Positions 15,649-22,907 of a stretch of DNA of 36,151 nucleotides are shown here, piece after piece. Location of the stretch: positions 1 to 36,151 of the forward strand of contig NZ_JAPMOU010000050.1 in assembly GCF_028858535.1 (NCBI RefSeq). The letters are read 5' to 3'. A program made the translations under genes and the position numbers. This DNA comes from Spartinivicinus poritis. Lineage in GTDB: Bacteria; Pseudomonadota; Gammaproteobacteria; Pseudomonadales; Zooshikellaceae. Under the pieces are notes generated by a model. It made no database searches and was not told the origin of the DNA. It saw only the letters and a list, made by a program, of their open reading frames with translations. Numbering within the stretch: the stretch's first letter is position 1; the number at the start of each line of letters is the position of its first letter.

Positions 15649-16398
15649 CTAATAGTTTATTTCATTAAAATACCCAGAAGGTGTAACCCCTAGTACCTTT
15701 TTAAAACTATGAATAAAAGCGCTTACACTATTATAACCTAGTTCAAATGCTACTTGCGTAACAGAGCTGCCTTCAGAAAGCAGTTGCAGGGCATAGTGAA
15801 GTCTAGCTTGTAAACGCCACTGACCAAATGAAAGTCCAGTTTCTGCTTTAAAATGGCGTGTTAATGTTCTTCTAGACATATTCACTTTTTCAGCCCATTC
15901 ATCAAGTGATAAATTATTACTTGGCTCATTGATTATGGCTAATGCCATTTTGGTTAAACACTCACTTTCAGGCATGGGCAACAACAACGGCTCTTGCTGG
16001 GCCCTTATCATTTCATCAATAAGCACTTCTAATATTCTATATTCTGGGCTGCCAATGGTATTTTCTTTCATAGCAATAACCAAGCGTTCTGTAAGTGCTT
16101 TCATCAAAGCTGAGGTAGCTATAACTGTAGGCTGGTTAGGCAATTGTAAAGAGTTTGACTGGCTAATATGAATACTAAACCCATTAATAGGAACGTGGAT
16201 TTCCGCACTATGAGTACAGTGTGGAGGGACCCAGCCTAATCGACCAGGTGGCATTGACCACACTCCAGCATGCGTTGTTACTGTCATTAATCCACTGAAA
16301 ATAGCAAATATTTGACCTTCTGCATGGCTATGGCTAGGCGTATGCCTGGCTTTATCTCGTATAACTGTTTGGATAGAGAAGTCTAAATCATCACTCAT
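15649..16398 (-). CDS. AraC-family transcriptional regulator with cupin sensor domain
   Basis: A 249-residue regulator. The N-terminal half is a cupin fold (HSHAEGQIFAIFSGLMTV, then MPPGRLGWVPPHCTHSAEI) likely to sense a small molecule. The C-terminal half has two AraC helix-turn-helix motifs: LSLDEWAEKVNMSRRTLTRHF and SVTQVAFELGYNSVSAFIHSF, ending with the conserved LGVTPSGYF. It belongs to the group that includes NimR/YdeE-type regulators. It is transcribed away from the NTF2-like and racemase-like genes, with 125 bases between, so it may control that pair, itself, or both. Confidence 0.93.
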   Translation of the reverse strand: MSDDLDFSIQTVIRDKARHTPSHSHAEGQIFAIFSGLMTVTTHAGVWSMPPGRLGWVPPHCTHSAEIHVPINGFSIHISQSNSLQLPNQPTVIATSALMKALTERLVIAMKENTIGSPEYRILEVLIDEMIRAQQEPLLLPMPESECLTKMALAIINEPSNNLSLDEWAEKVNMSRRTLTRHFKAETGLSFGQWRLQARLHYALQLLSEGSSVTQVAFELGYNSVSAFIHSFKKVLGVTPSGYFNEINY

Positions 16399-16523
16399 AC
16401 ACTTGTTTCAATCCTGGCCCAATACAACAACTAAAAGGCATTATATCGCTAACAAGATACCTTTGCACATCTATACACTGGTAATACTGAAACTTAATTC
16501 CAAGCAATAAAAAGGAAGAAGCA

Positions 16524-17012
16524 ATGAACAAACTTACCTTAACTTTTCTTTATGTAATAGGAGTATTTACTATGACAGCCAATGCACAAAGCGCTCTTCA
16601 GCAACAGCCATTATTTAATTGCAAAGCAAACTTAAAAAGCTGTTTAGAAGAAATGTATACAACTGTTTTTAAAAGTCCACAGCTAATAGATTATTATTTT
16701 TCTGAAGATTATACCCAATATGCTGATGGTGAGGTTCTTAACTTAACTGAGTTTAAAAAGCATATACAAATAGTTAAAAATAAAGTAAGAAATATTCACT
16801 TTAAGGTAATGGAAGCAGCTAAGTCAGAAGGTACGTTTTCAGACCGTCATTTGGTGACAATTGAATTGCAAGATGGCTCAAATGCTGTGATTGAAATAAT
16901 ACAAATATCGAAGCTTAAAAACGGTAAAATTTACGAGCTACATGAATTATCAAGAGTTATCTCTGGTGATAAAGCCCTAAAAGCCCTTGCATCTCAGAAA
17001 CATGAAAACTAA
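16524..17012 (+). CDS. Secreted NTF2/SnoaL-like protein
   Basis: A 162-residue protein with a clear signal peptide (LTLTFLYVIGVFTMTANA, cut before QS). The mature part has the NTF2/SnoaL layout: a helical start with the pair C-KANLKSC, a motif YYFSEDYTQYADG resembling the usual D-Y-x-Q-x-x-D/N-G, then beta strands. NTF2-like secreted proteins act as small-molecule enzymes or binding modules; no specific reaction can be assigned. A strong ribosome-binding site (AAGGAAGAAG) precedes the ATG. Forty-seven bases separate it from the racemase-like gene, suggesting an operon under the divergent AraC regulator. Confidence 0.75.
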   Translation: MNKLTLTFLYVIGVFTMTANAQSALQQQPLFNCKANLKSCLEEMYTTVFKSPQLIDYYFSEDYTQYADGEVLNLTEFKKHIQIVKNKVRNIHFKVMEAAKSEGTFSDRHLVTIELQDGSNAVIEIIQISKLKNGKIYELHELSRVISGDKALKALASQKHEN

Positions 17013-17059
17013 AAGCCAAAAATTTTAACTATCAGATATAAATATGAAAGGATACGAAA

Positions 17060-17833
17060 GTGCCTACTATTGATGTAATAACAGCCTTTCCGCATAACCC
17101 AGACAACCCTCTTCGAACTATTAATGACTTTGATTTTCTACAAAGTGAGAATCTGACAATTAGACTAAGACATAACCCAATGGGCTCAATTCATGGACAA
17201 TCTGATATAGAACATGAGTTTTCTAAACCAGGTATGGCTTTGGCTGCTTTAGATGCTGAGAAGTCTGCGTCAGATGCCATAGTTATTGAGTCAATGGGAG
17301 ATACTGCTCTAAGGGCCTGCCGTGAACTAGTCAATATTCCCGTTGTTGGTATGGCCGATTCAAGTATGAGGGTTGCCACTTCACTGGGCCGGAAATTTGC
17401 AATTATCACTGTTTGTACTTGGCATGCTCTATATTTAGAGGAGCTTATAAGACAATATGGTGTCATTAATGACTATGTTGGATTCGAAATACTTAATTTA
17501 CAGCCTTTCTTTTTAGATTTAAAAGATAAAACAGAGCTCATGAATAAGCTCTTAAATGCGGTAGTTAAAACCATTAATGAAAAAGATGCTGATACTATTA
17601 TTTTAGGTGGCAGTTATTTTTTAGGTATAGTACCGAAACTCCAACACCAATTAGTTAATCGTGGTTATTGTATACCTGTTATAGATCCTTTGATGTTAGC
17701 TATTTTTCATGCAAAAATGCTTGTTGAAACAAATTTGTCCCATAGCAAAATCTGTTATCCTTTTCCACAAAAGGCCAATAGAGTGCTAGGGTATTCAGGG
17801 ATCGAGTCCACACCTACCCCTTATTTACGCTAA
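17060..17833 (+). CDS. Asp/Glu/hydantoin racemase-fold protein lacking both catalytic cysteines
   Basis: A 257-residue protein starting at GTG with AAAGG eight bases upstream. The fold signature is clear: SDAIVIESMGDTALRACRELVNIPVVGMADSS and ADTIILGGSYFLGIVPKL. In active racemases the first site reads Cys-Phe-Gly/Asp-Asp or similar and the second LGC/LGGC. Here the first reads E77-S-M-G-D and the second L-G-G-S185, so both usual cysteines are gone. Other Cys (87, 119, 204, 232) are elsewhere. It may be a binding protein, or use different chemistry as some decarboxylase/isomerase relatives do with one Cys. It follows the NTF2-like gene and ends in an inverted-repeat terminator. Confidence 0.8.
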   Translation: MPTIDVITAFPHNPDNPLRTINDFDFLQSENLTIRLRHNPMGSIHGQSDIEHEFSKPGMALAALDAEKSASDAIVIESMGDTALRACRELVNIPVVGMADSSMRVATSLGRKFAIITVCTWHALYLEELIRQYGVINDYVGFEILNLQPFFLDLKDKTELMNKLLNAVVKTINEKDADTIILGGSYFLGIVPKLQHQLVNRGYCIPVIDPLMLAIFHAKMLVETNLSHSKICYPFPQKANRVLGYSGIESTPTPYLR

Positions 17834-17882
17834 CAAACTATCAAACCTGATTTAAACTAAAACCATTCGTATTAGATATGTA

Positions 17883-17916
17883 AAGGACGCCTCTAATTAT
17901 TATTCAAGGTGTCCTT
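17883..17916. terminator. Inverted repeat between convergent genes, probable bidirectional terminator
   Basis: AAGGACGCCT (17883-17892) pairs with AGGTGTCCTT (17907-17916), with one G-U pair, around a 14-base AT-rich loop. It lies between the ends of the racemase-like gene and the convergent YqaE gene. The arms are closely similar to the ends of the 92-bp element at 9393-9484, so this terminator may derive from that repeat family. Confidence 0.65.
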
Positions 17917-17925
17917 AAACATGAA

Positions 17926-18120
17926 TTACTCTCTATCTTTTAATGCCTCTTCTATTTTTTGATCGGTTTTATATTGACTTAGTGCATAAACAGACCAAAT
18001 AGCAGCAGGAATCCAGCCAATTAATGTAATCTGTAATATAAGACAAATAATTCCAGCAAATGGCCTGCCAATCGTAAAAAATTGCAACCAGGGTAATAGT
18101 AATGCAAGTAATAATCTCAT
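17926..18120 (-). CDS. YqaE/Pmp3-family small membrane protein
   Basis: A 64-residue protein with two membrane helices (about 2-17 and 22-45). GRPFAGIICLILQITLIGWIPAAIWSVYAL matches the Pmp3/YqaE family pattern (P-x-x-x-x-x-x-G, then GW/Y-x-P-A-I-W-A). Relatives are stress-related membrane peptides that influence membrane potential in fungi and plants; bacterial function is unclear. The tail is charged (KTDQKIEEALKDRE). The N-terminal half is longer than in the shortest family members. It is transcribed alone. Confidence 0.75.
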   Translation of the reverse strand: MRLLLALLLPWLQFFTIGRPFAGIICLILQITLIGWIPAAIWSVYALSQYKTDQKIEEALKDRE

Positions 18121-18301
18121 TGCCCGTCCGATTCCTTATGTAAATAATTGATCATTAATAACTAATCAGAGTATACAACCTAGAAATTAATCAACATTAC
18201 TATCAAAAGGCAAGTCACACTCAATTATTTCAACTCGTCCCGCAATTTATTTTTTGGAGTTTATTTTTCTTTAAGCTTAATTTAGGTGATAAACGTCATT
18301 T

Positions 18302-18341
18302 TACTGCAAGACTTTACGTATTTTCCGTAAAGCCTGCAGTA
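18302..18341 (-). terminator. Long imperfect hairpin downstream of the FAD oxidase gene
   Basis: TACTGCA (18302-18308) with CTTTACG (18312-18318) pairs with CGTAAAG (18326-18332) and TGCAGTA (18335-18341), with a small internal loop between. It lies 40 bases past the stop of the minus-strand FAD gene. There is no good U-run, so it may be a 3'-end stabiliser or Rho-assisted terminator. Confidence 0.5.
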
Positions 18342-18381
18342 GAGGTGAAAGCGGCTGTTATAGTCAAAGCGAAGGGGATAT

Positions 18382-19773
18382 TTAGTTAATCACTTTTCCA
18401 GGGTTCATAATACCGTTTGGATCAAATAGTTTTTTAATACCCCTCATCAAACTAATTTCTTCTTCACTGCGTGTATAGGTTAAGTAATCCCGTTTGGTCA
18501 TGCCTACCCCATGCTCAGCAGAAACAGAGCCTTGATACTTTTGTACAATTTCAAATACCCAATTACTAACTTCTGAGCATTTTTCAAAAAAAGCTTCTTT
18601 GGGTAGATTATCAGGCTTCAAAATATTTAAGTGAACATTACCATCGCCAATGTGGCCAAACCAGATAATTTCAAAGTCAGGATAATGCTGATTAACAGCT
18701 GCCTCTACTTCAGTTAAAAAAGCTGGTACATGAGATACACTAACAGCAATATCATTTTTGTAAGGTGTCCACTGGGCGATGGTTTCAGAAATATCTTCCC
18801 GACACCGCCATAAAGACTCTAACTGTGCCAAGCTTTGACTCATCACCCCATCTTCAACCCAGCCTTGCTCCATACAATGCTCAAACACTTCCATTGCTTG
18901 ATCAGCAACTTGCTCATTAATGCACTCAAACTCAATTAGTGCATAATAATCAGTCTGACTTTCGAATGGACGCTGTACATCGCTGTGCTCAACCACTTTA
19001 GCCAAGGCTTTTTCTGAGAAAAATTCAAATGCAGTTAAATCAATTTTCTCTTGGAAAGCTTTTAACACATCCATAATAGCACTGAATTCAGGTACACCAA
19101 GTACTAGTACAGTCAAGTCTTTAGGTGGACGAGTAAGCTGCATTGTAGCTTCCACAATAAAGCCCAAAGTACCCTCACTACCAATAAATAAATGGCGAAA
19201 GTCATAGCCTGTATTATTTTTGACCAACCCTTTATTTAAGTCTAATAACTCACCTGTTCCAGTCACTACTTTTAAACCAGCTACCCAGTTGCGAGTCATT
19301 CCATAACGAATCACTTTAATACCACCAGCATTGGTTGCAATGTTACCTGCGATTTGACTAGAACCACTGGAAGCAAAATCAACTGGGTAAAACAGCCCTT
19401 GTTCTTCAGCGTATTGTTGCAGCTGTTCAGTAATCACCCCTGGACCACACACGACTGTCCGATCAACTGGATTGAAAGCTTCAACTTTGTTCATGTAGTC
19501 AAAGGCTACTACTATTTCGCCATTGGCCGCCACAGCTCCTGCACTTAACCCCGTTCTGCCACCAGATGGCACCAAGGCCAGCTGATTTTCGTTGGCAAAC
19601 TTAACTATTGCCTGAACTTGCTCAATTGACTTAGGAAAAACAATTGCCAGCGGTTTAGGCTCATATACTTTGGTCCAGTCTGTGCCATAAAATGCTAGAG
19701 ACTCTGGGTCAGTTTTTACCTTGTCAGACTCTACCAATGTTTGTAACTGCTCAACGATTTGCTCAGGGGTCAT
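18382..19773 (-). CDS. FAD-linked D-2-hydroxyglutarate dehydrogenase (D-lactate dehydrogenase family)
   Basis: A 463-residue flavoprotein. The FAD-binding_4 domain shows PSGGRTGLSAGAVAANGEIV and SSGSSQIAGNIATNAGGIKV. The FAD-oxidase C domain has the metal-binding pair WFGHIGDGNVHLNI and the Glu-His of SAEHGVGMTKRDYL. This family oxidises D-2-hydroxyacids and passes electrons to the quinone pool through ETF or similar carriers. It sits divergently next to serA. In Pseudomonas the same pairing is established: SerA forms D-2-hydroxyglutarate by reducing 2-oxoglutarate, and this enzyme recycles it, pulling serine synthesis forward. On that basis D-2-hydroxyglutarate is the best substrate guess, with D-lactate the alternative. 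Confidence 0.88.
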   Translation of the reverse strand: MTPEQIVEQLQTLVESDKVKTDPESLAFYGTDWTKVYEPKPLAIVFPKSIEQVQAIVKFANENQLALVPSGGRTGLSAGAVAANGEIVVAFDYMNKVEAFNPVDRTVVCGPGVITEQLQQYAEEQGLFYPVDFASSGSSQIAGNIATNAGGIKVIRYGMTRNWVAGLKVVTGTGELLDLNKGLVKNNTGYDFRHLFIGSEGTLGFIVEATMQLTRPPKDLTVLVLGVPEFSAIMDVLKAFQEKIDLTAFEFFSEKALAKVVEHSDVQRPFESQTDYYALIEFECINEQVADQAMEVFEHCMEQGWVEDGVMSQSLAQLESLWRCREDISETIAQWTPYKNDIAVSVSHVPAFLTEVEAAVNQHYPDFEIIWFGHIGDGNVHLNILKPDNLPKEAFFEKCSEVSNWVFEIVQKYQGSVSAEHGVGMTKRDYLTYTRSEEEISLMRGIKKLFDPNGIMNPGKVIN

Positions 19774-20028
19774 CTAGCTACTCTCAAAAAACTCAACTCA
19801 AATTGAATAAAAGTCATTCATTATAAACGCCTAATTTTGGCACAGTATGCTATCATATGCCTCCCCTGAACTTGGCCAGATCGGTCATTAATTGAAAGAA
19901 ATGCGCCTAAGTGCAGGATTCAAGAAGCCCGGCAACTGTATATACAGAGTCATTTTATACAGCTCAGCTAGCTATTTTTTACTAAGTTGTACTATTAAGT
20001 AAGCCACTACAGCGGATTTAAAGTCATC

Positions 20029-21258
20029 ATGGCCAAGACGTCTTTGGACAAAAGTAAGATCAAGTTTTTACTACTTGAAGGGGTGCATCAGTCTGCCATC
20101 GACACCCTGAATGCCCATGGCTACACCAATATTGAGTATTTAACCACCTCGCTTCCAGCCGAAGAGTTAAAAGTCAGGATTGCTGATGCACACTTCGTGG
20201 GTATTCGATCACGCACCCAGCTAACTGCTGACATTTTTGATGCTGCGAAAAAGCTAATTGCTGTCGGCTGTTTTTGCATTGGCACCAATCAAGTTGAACT
20301 GGCAGCCGCTCAAGAAAGAGGCATTACTGTTTTCAATGCTCCTTTTTCTAACACCCGGTCAGTTGCTGAGTTGGTCATAGCCGAAGCTATATTATTAATG
20401 CGTGGTGTACCTGAAAAAAATGCTTTAGCTCATCAAGGAGGCTGGCTCAAATCAGCAAAAAACTCCTATGAAATTCGTGGTAAAAAACTCGGTATCATCG
20501 GCTATGGAAGTATCGGCAGCCAGCTCAGCGTTATGGCAGAGTCACTTGGCATGGAAGTATATTTTTATGATGTTGTCACTAAACTTCCACTAGGTAATGC
20601 TACTCAGGTTAACAACTTAAATGAATTATTAGGTATGTGTGATGTGGTGAGCTTACATGTACCTGAAACCCCCAGCACTCAAATGATGTTTGATACTGAA
20701 CAGCTTTCTGCAATGAAACCTGGATCCATCCTTATTAACGCATCAAGAGGTACAGTTGTAAATATTGATGCACTGGCTGAATTAATAAAGTCCAAAAAAC
20801 TATTAGGTGCTGCAATTGACGTGTTTCCAGTTGAACCTCGCTCCAATGATGAAGAGTTTGTTTCACCTTTACGTGGCTTACACAATGTAATCCTGACTCC
20901 TCATGTAGGAGGCAGCACTATGGAAGCCCAAGAAAACATTGGTCAGGAAGTAGCTGAGAAACTGGTTAAGTACAGTGATAATGGTACTACTATTTCTTCT
21001 GTTAACTTTCCAGAAGTTGCTTTACCTGCGCATCCAAAACAGCATCGACTATTACACGTTCATAAAAACCAACCCGGGGTGTTATCAGAAATTAACAAAA
21101 TATTTTCTGACAATAATATCAACATTGCCGGCCAGTACTTACAAACCAATGAAAAGGTTGGTTATGTAGTGATTGATGTTGATGCAGAGAAAAGCCAGAT
21201 TGCTCTCGAAAAACTCCAGAAAGTGAATGGTACAATCCGTGTTAGGGTTTTATTTTAA
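20029..21258 (+). CDS. serA: D-3-phosphoglycerate dehydrogenase
   Basis: A 409-residue enzyme for the first step of serine synthesis, oxidising 3-phosphoglycerate with NAD. It shows the substrate-domain segment VGIRSRTQLT, GCFCIGTNQVEL, the NAD-binding GIIGYGSIGSQL with a following acidic residue (YFYD), the catalytic Arg in NASRGTVV, Glu in VEPRS and His in TPHVGGST. The C-terminal ACT domain (about 335-409; HKNQPGVLSEINKIFSDNNINI) is the serine-binding feedback site, as in the E. coli-type enzyme of the same length. The divergent promoter region (19774-20028) is shared with the D-2-hydroxyglutarate dehydrogenase gene. A terminator follows at 21323. Confidence 0.97.
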   Translation: MAKTSLDKSKIKFLLLEGVHQSAIDTLNAHGYTNIEYLTTSLPAEELKVRIADAHFVGIRSRTQLTADIFDAAKKLIAVGCFCIGTNQVELAAAQERGITVFNAPFSNTRSVAELVIAEAILLMRGVPEKNALAHQGGWLKSAKNSYEIRGKKLGIIGYGSIGSQLSVMAESLGMEVYFYDVVTKLPLGNATQVNNLNELLGMCDVVSLHVPETPSTQMMFDTEQLSAMKPGSILINASRGTVVNIDALAELIKSKKLLGAAIDVFPVEPRSNDEEFVSPLRGLHNVILTPHVGGSTMEAQENIGQEVAEKLVKYSDNGTTISSVNFPEVALPAHPKQHRLLHVHKNQPGVLSEINKIFSDNNINIAGQYLQTNEKVGYVVIDVDAEKSQIALEKLQKVNGTIRVRVLF

Positions 21259-21322
21259 TCATTCCCTTTTCCAGTGTACACTGCTGCAAAAGGTTGGATT
21301 AGAACTATAGCACGATCCAACC

Positions 21323-21350
21323 GCCCCCTTTGAAAAAAGGGGGCAGTTTT
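21323..21350 (+). terminator. Rho-independent terminator of serA
   Basis: GCCCCCTTT (21323-21331) pairs perfectly with AAAGGGGGC (21336-21344) around a 4-base loop, followed closely by AGTTTT. It lies 65 bases past the serA stop. Confidence 0.85.
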
Positions 21351-21520
21351 GCGGCAACCTCATTGAACCAAGGAAAGACTTACTTTATTTACTCCTCCCT
21401 TAAATACTTCACTCAACACAATGCGACTATTGTCTTAACAATTTCCATATAAACATACAGCTATTAAAGTACTAAACTAAGAATTCATATACTCAAGGAA
21501 TGGTATCATGGAGTGAAGCT

Positions 21521-21742
21521 ATGTTACTTAATATTTTAGCTATTTTGTTTGGTATATTAACAGGCTACTTTATTGTTGCAAAAATAGATAAACCACCTTT
21601 AGTTGTACAAAATTACAAAGTAATTCCTGCTAGTCAACTGATTAAGCATCAACTATCTACTGATAATAGTTTACCTAATGATTTTAAAGTAGCTAGCCAG
21701 GTTAGCTCCATAAAACCTTATAATACAAGCAAAAACAAATAA
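21521..21742 (+). CDS. Small single-pass membrane protein, unknown
   Basis: A 73-residue protein starting with a membrane helix (MLLNILAILFGILTGYFIVAKID) and continuing as a short polar tail rich in Lys, Ser and Asn. I chose the ATG at 21521, which has GGAG seven bases upstream; an in-frame ATG at 21500 would add seven residues but has its AAGGA directly against the codon. No family recognised. The single N-terminal anchor suggests a periplasmic-facing tail. It converges with the IalB-like gene, with a terminator between. Confidence 0.6.
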   Translation: MLLNILAILFGILTGYFIVAKIDKPPLVVQNYKVIPASQLIKHQLSTDNSLPNDFKVASQVSSIKPYNTSKNK

Positions 21743-21750
21743 AAAAGACA

Positions 21751-21769
21751 GGTTAGTCAACGACTAACC
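21751..21769 (-). terminator. Rho-independent terminator of the IalB-like gene
   Basis: GGTTAGTC (21751-21758) pairs with GACTAACC (21762-21769) around AAC. On the minus strand the stem is followed by TGTCTTTTTTATTTG, a good U-run, 31 bases past the stop at 21801. Confidence 0.8.
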
Positions 21770-21800
21770 CAAAGCTTGAATCCTAGTGATTTACTTTTAA

Positions 21801-22676
21801 TTACTCACAGCCGGCATAGGTTAACCAACCAACATATTGGCCTGTGATATCCGTTGCGCGCAAATGTTTTCCACAAAAAGCGCTCACCGGATAATGACTT
21901 GGCGTAAAAATTGGGCCTAGCGGGAAGCCACGAATATCATCTACTGCATTATATTTCTCAACTTGAGCACCTAATACAGGTACCTGACACTCAAAAAAAG
22001 CACCATCTTGGTTTTTTACCAACACACCAGCTTTCCCATTACCTAATGTCCAGGCACTATATACTGATGCATGATTTTTCGTCTGGCCTAAACAAGTATG
22101 AATGGCTGGAAATAAATCAATAAAGTTTGCAGACCAATCTTTATTAGTTGAGTTAATGCTAAATTGACTTTGGTGCTGATCAATAAAGCGAATTGAAGCT
22201 GTCACACCTAATAATGAAAATAGCAACTGCTTTGTTTTATTAGATTCATTGATAAAGTTAACAACTATCCTTTTTCCTAAAATCATATTATCAATTAGCT
22301 CATCAGCTGTATCCCTAGTCAGGACGGTATAGAAAGATGCATCGCCTAGCGGTTTAATTTCTTCAGGATAGTTAACATTAATTGCTTCTTTTTGATCTGT
22401 AACAAACACCAATGATGAGCCTGCTTCAATACCATTACTTTTGTTAACAAAACTGAGTTCTAACGGTTGGTTAAGCTGGTGCTTATGTATTTTTAACTGA
22501 TACATCTTAGATCGTTTATATTTCGACCATTTTGCAGCAGTGGTCATGGTGCAGCTTGGCTGGTCTCTCACACACTCTACTCGCCAATCACGAAACACTC
22601 TGACTACTGGCTTACTGGCCGCTTCTACCGTAACACTAGCCAGACAGCAAATAACAATAAGATAGTATAAGCGCAT
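21801..22676 (-). CDS. Secreted protein resembling invasion-associated locus B (IalB)
   Basis: A 291-residue protein with a signal peptide (LYYLIVICCLASVTVEA). The mature start RVFRDWRVECVRDQPSCTMTTAAKWSK has the IalB-like pattern of D-W-x-V-x-C-x-x-x-x-x-x-C-x-M/L followed by strands. Its six mature cysteines suggest disulfides in the periplasm. The length exceeds a single IalB domain, and the second half (about 190-291) may be a second module with four Cys. Function unknown; IalB proteins are linked to host interaction in Bartonella, but here that would be speculation. I chose the ATG at 22676, seven bases after AGGAG; a GTG two codons upstream is less favoured. Confidence 0.65.
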   Translation of the reverse strand: MRLYYLIVICCLASVTVEAASKPVVRVFRDWRVECVRDQPSCTMTTAAKWSKYKRSKMYQLKIHKHQLNQPLELSFVNKSNGIEAGSSLVFVTDQKEAINVNYPEEIKPLGDASFYTVLTRDTADELIDNMILGKRIVVNFINESNKTKQLLFSLLGVTASIRFIDQHQSQFSINSTNKDWSANFIDLFPAIHTCLGQTKNHASVYSAWTLGNGKAGVLVKNQDGAFFECQVPVLGAQVEKYNAVDDIRGFPLGPIFTPSHYPVSAFCGKHLRATDITGQYVGWLTYAGCE

Positions 22677-22711
22677 TAACACTCTCCTTAGCCCAAAAGT
22701 ATCAGCAAAAC

Positions 22712-22731
22712 ATACCCAAAGCGTAGGGTAT
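22712..22731. repeat. Degenerate end of the TATACCC repeat family
   Basis: ATACCCAAAGCGTAGGGTAT forms a small dyad (6-bp arms) and resembles the left end of the MITE-like repeats at 1794 and 32394 (TACCCAATGCGAAGGG). No matching right end was found nearby, so it is a remnant or chance similarity. Confidence 0.4.
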
Positions 22732-22907
22732 GAAGCGGGCTAGTATGGCAATTTTTTATTAATAGCTTAAGGCTATCCTTTTAGAGTAGGAGAGATATGT
22801 CACTCACCAAAAGTGACTTACTCCTTATTATACCCTTTGAGAATGAACTTTAGGGTTTGCAGCCATCGATTGATAGTCGCCTAAAGCCCATCTACATTAG
22901 CCACGCT

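Noticed and set aside
19936-19947. Palindrome CTGTATATACAG upstream of serA, considered as a LexA box
   Set aside because: LexA sites need CTGT-N8-ACAG; here only four bases separate the arms, and the neighbouring genes are not SOS genes.
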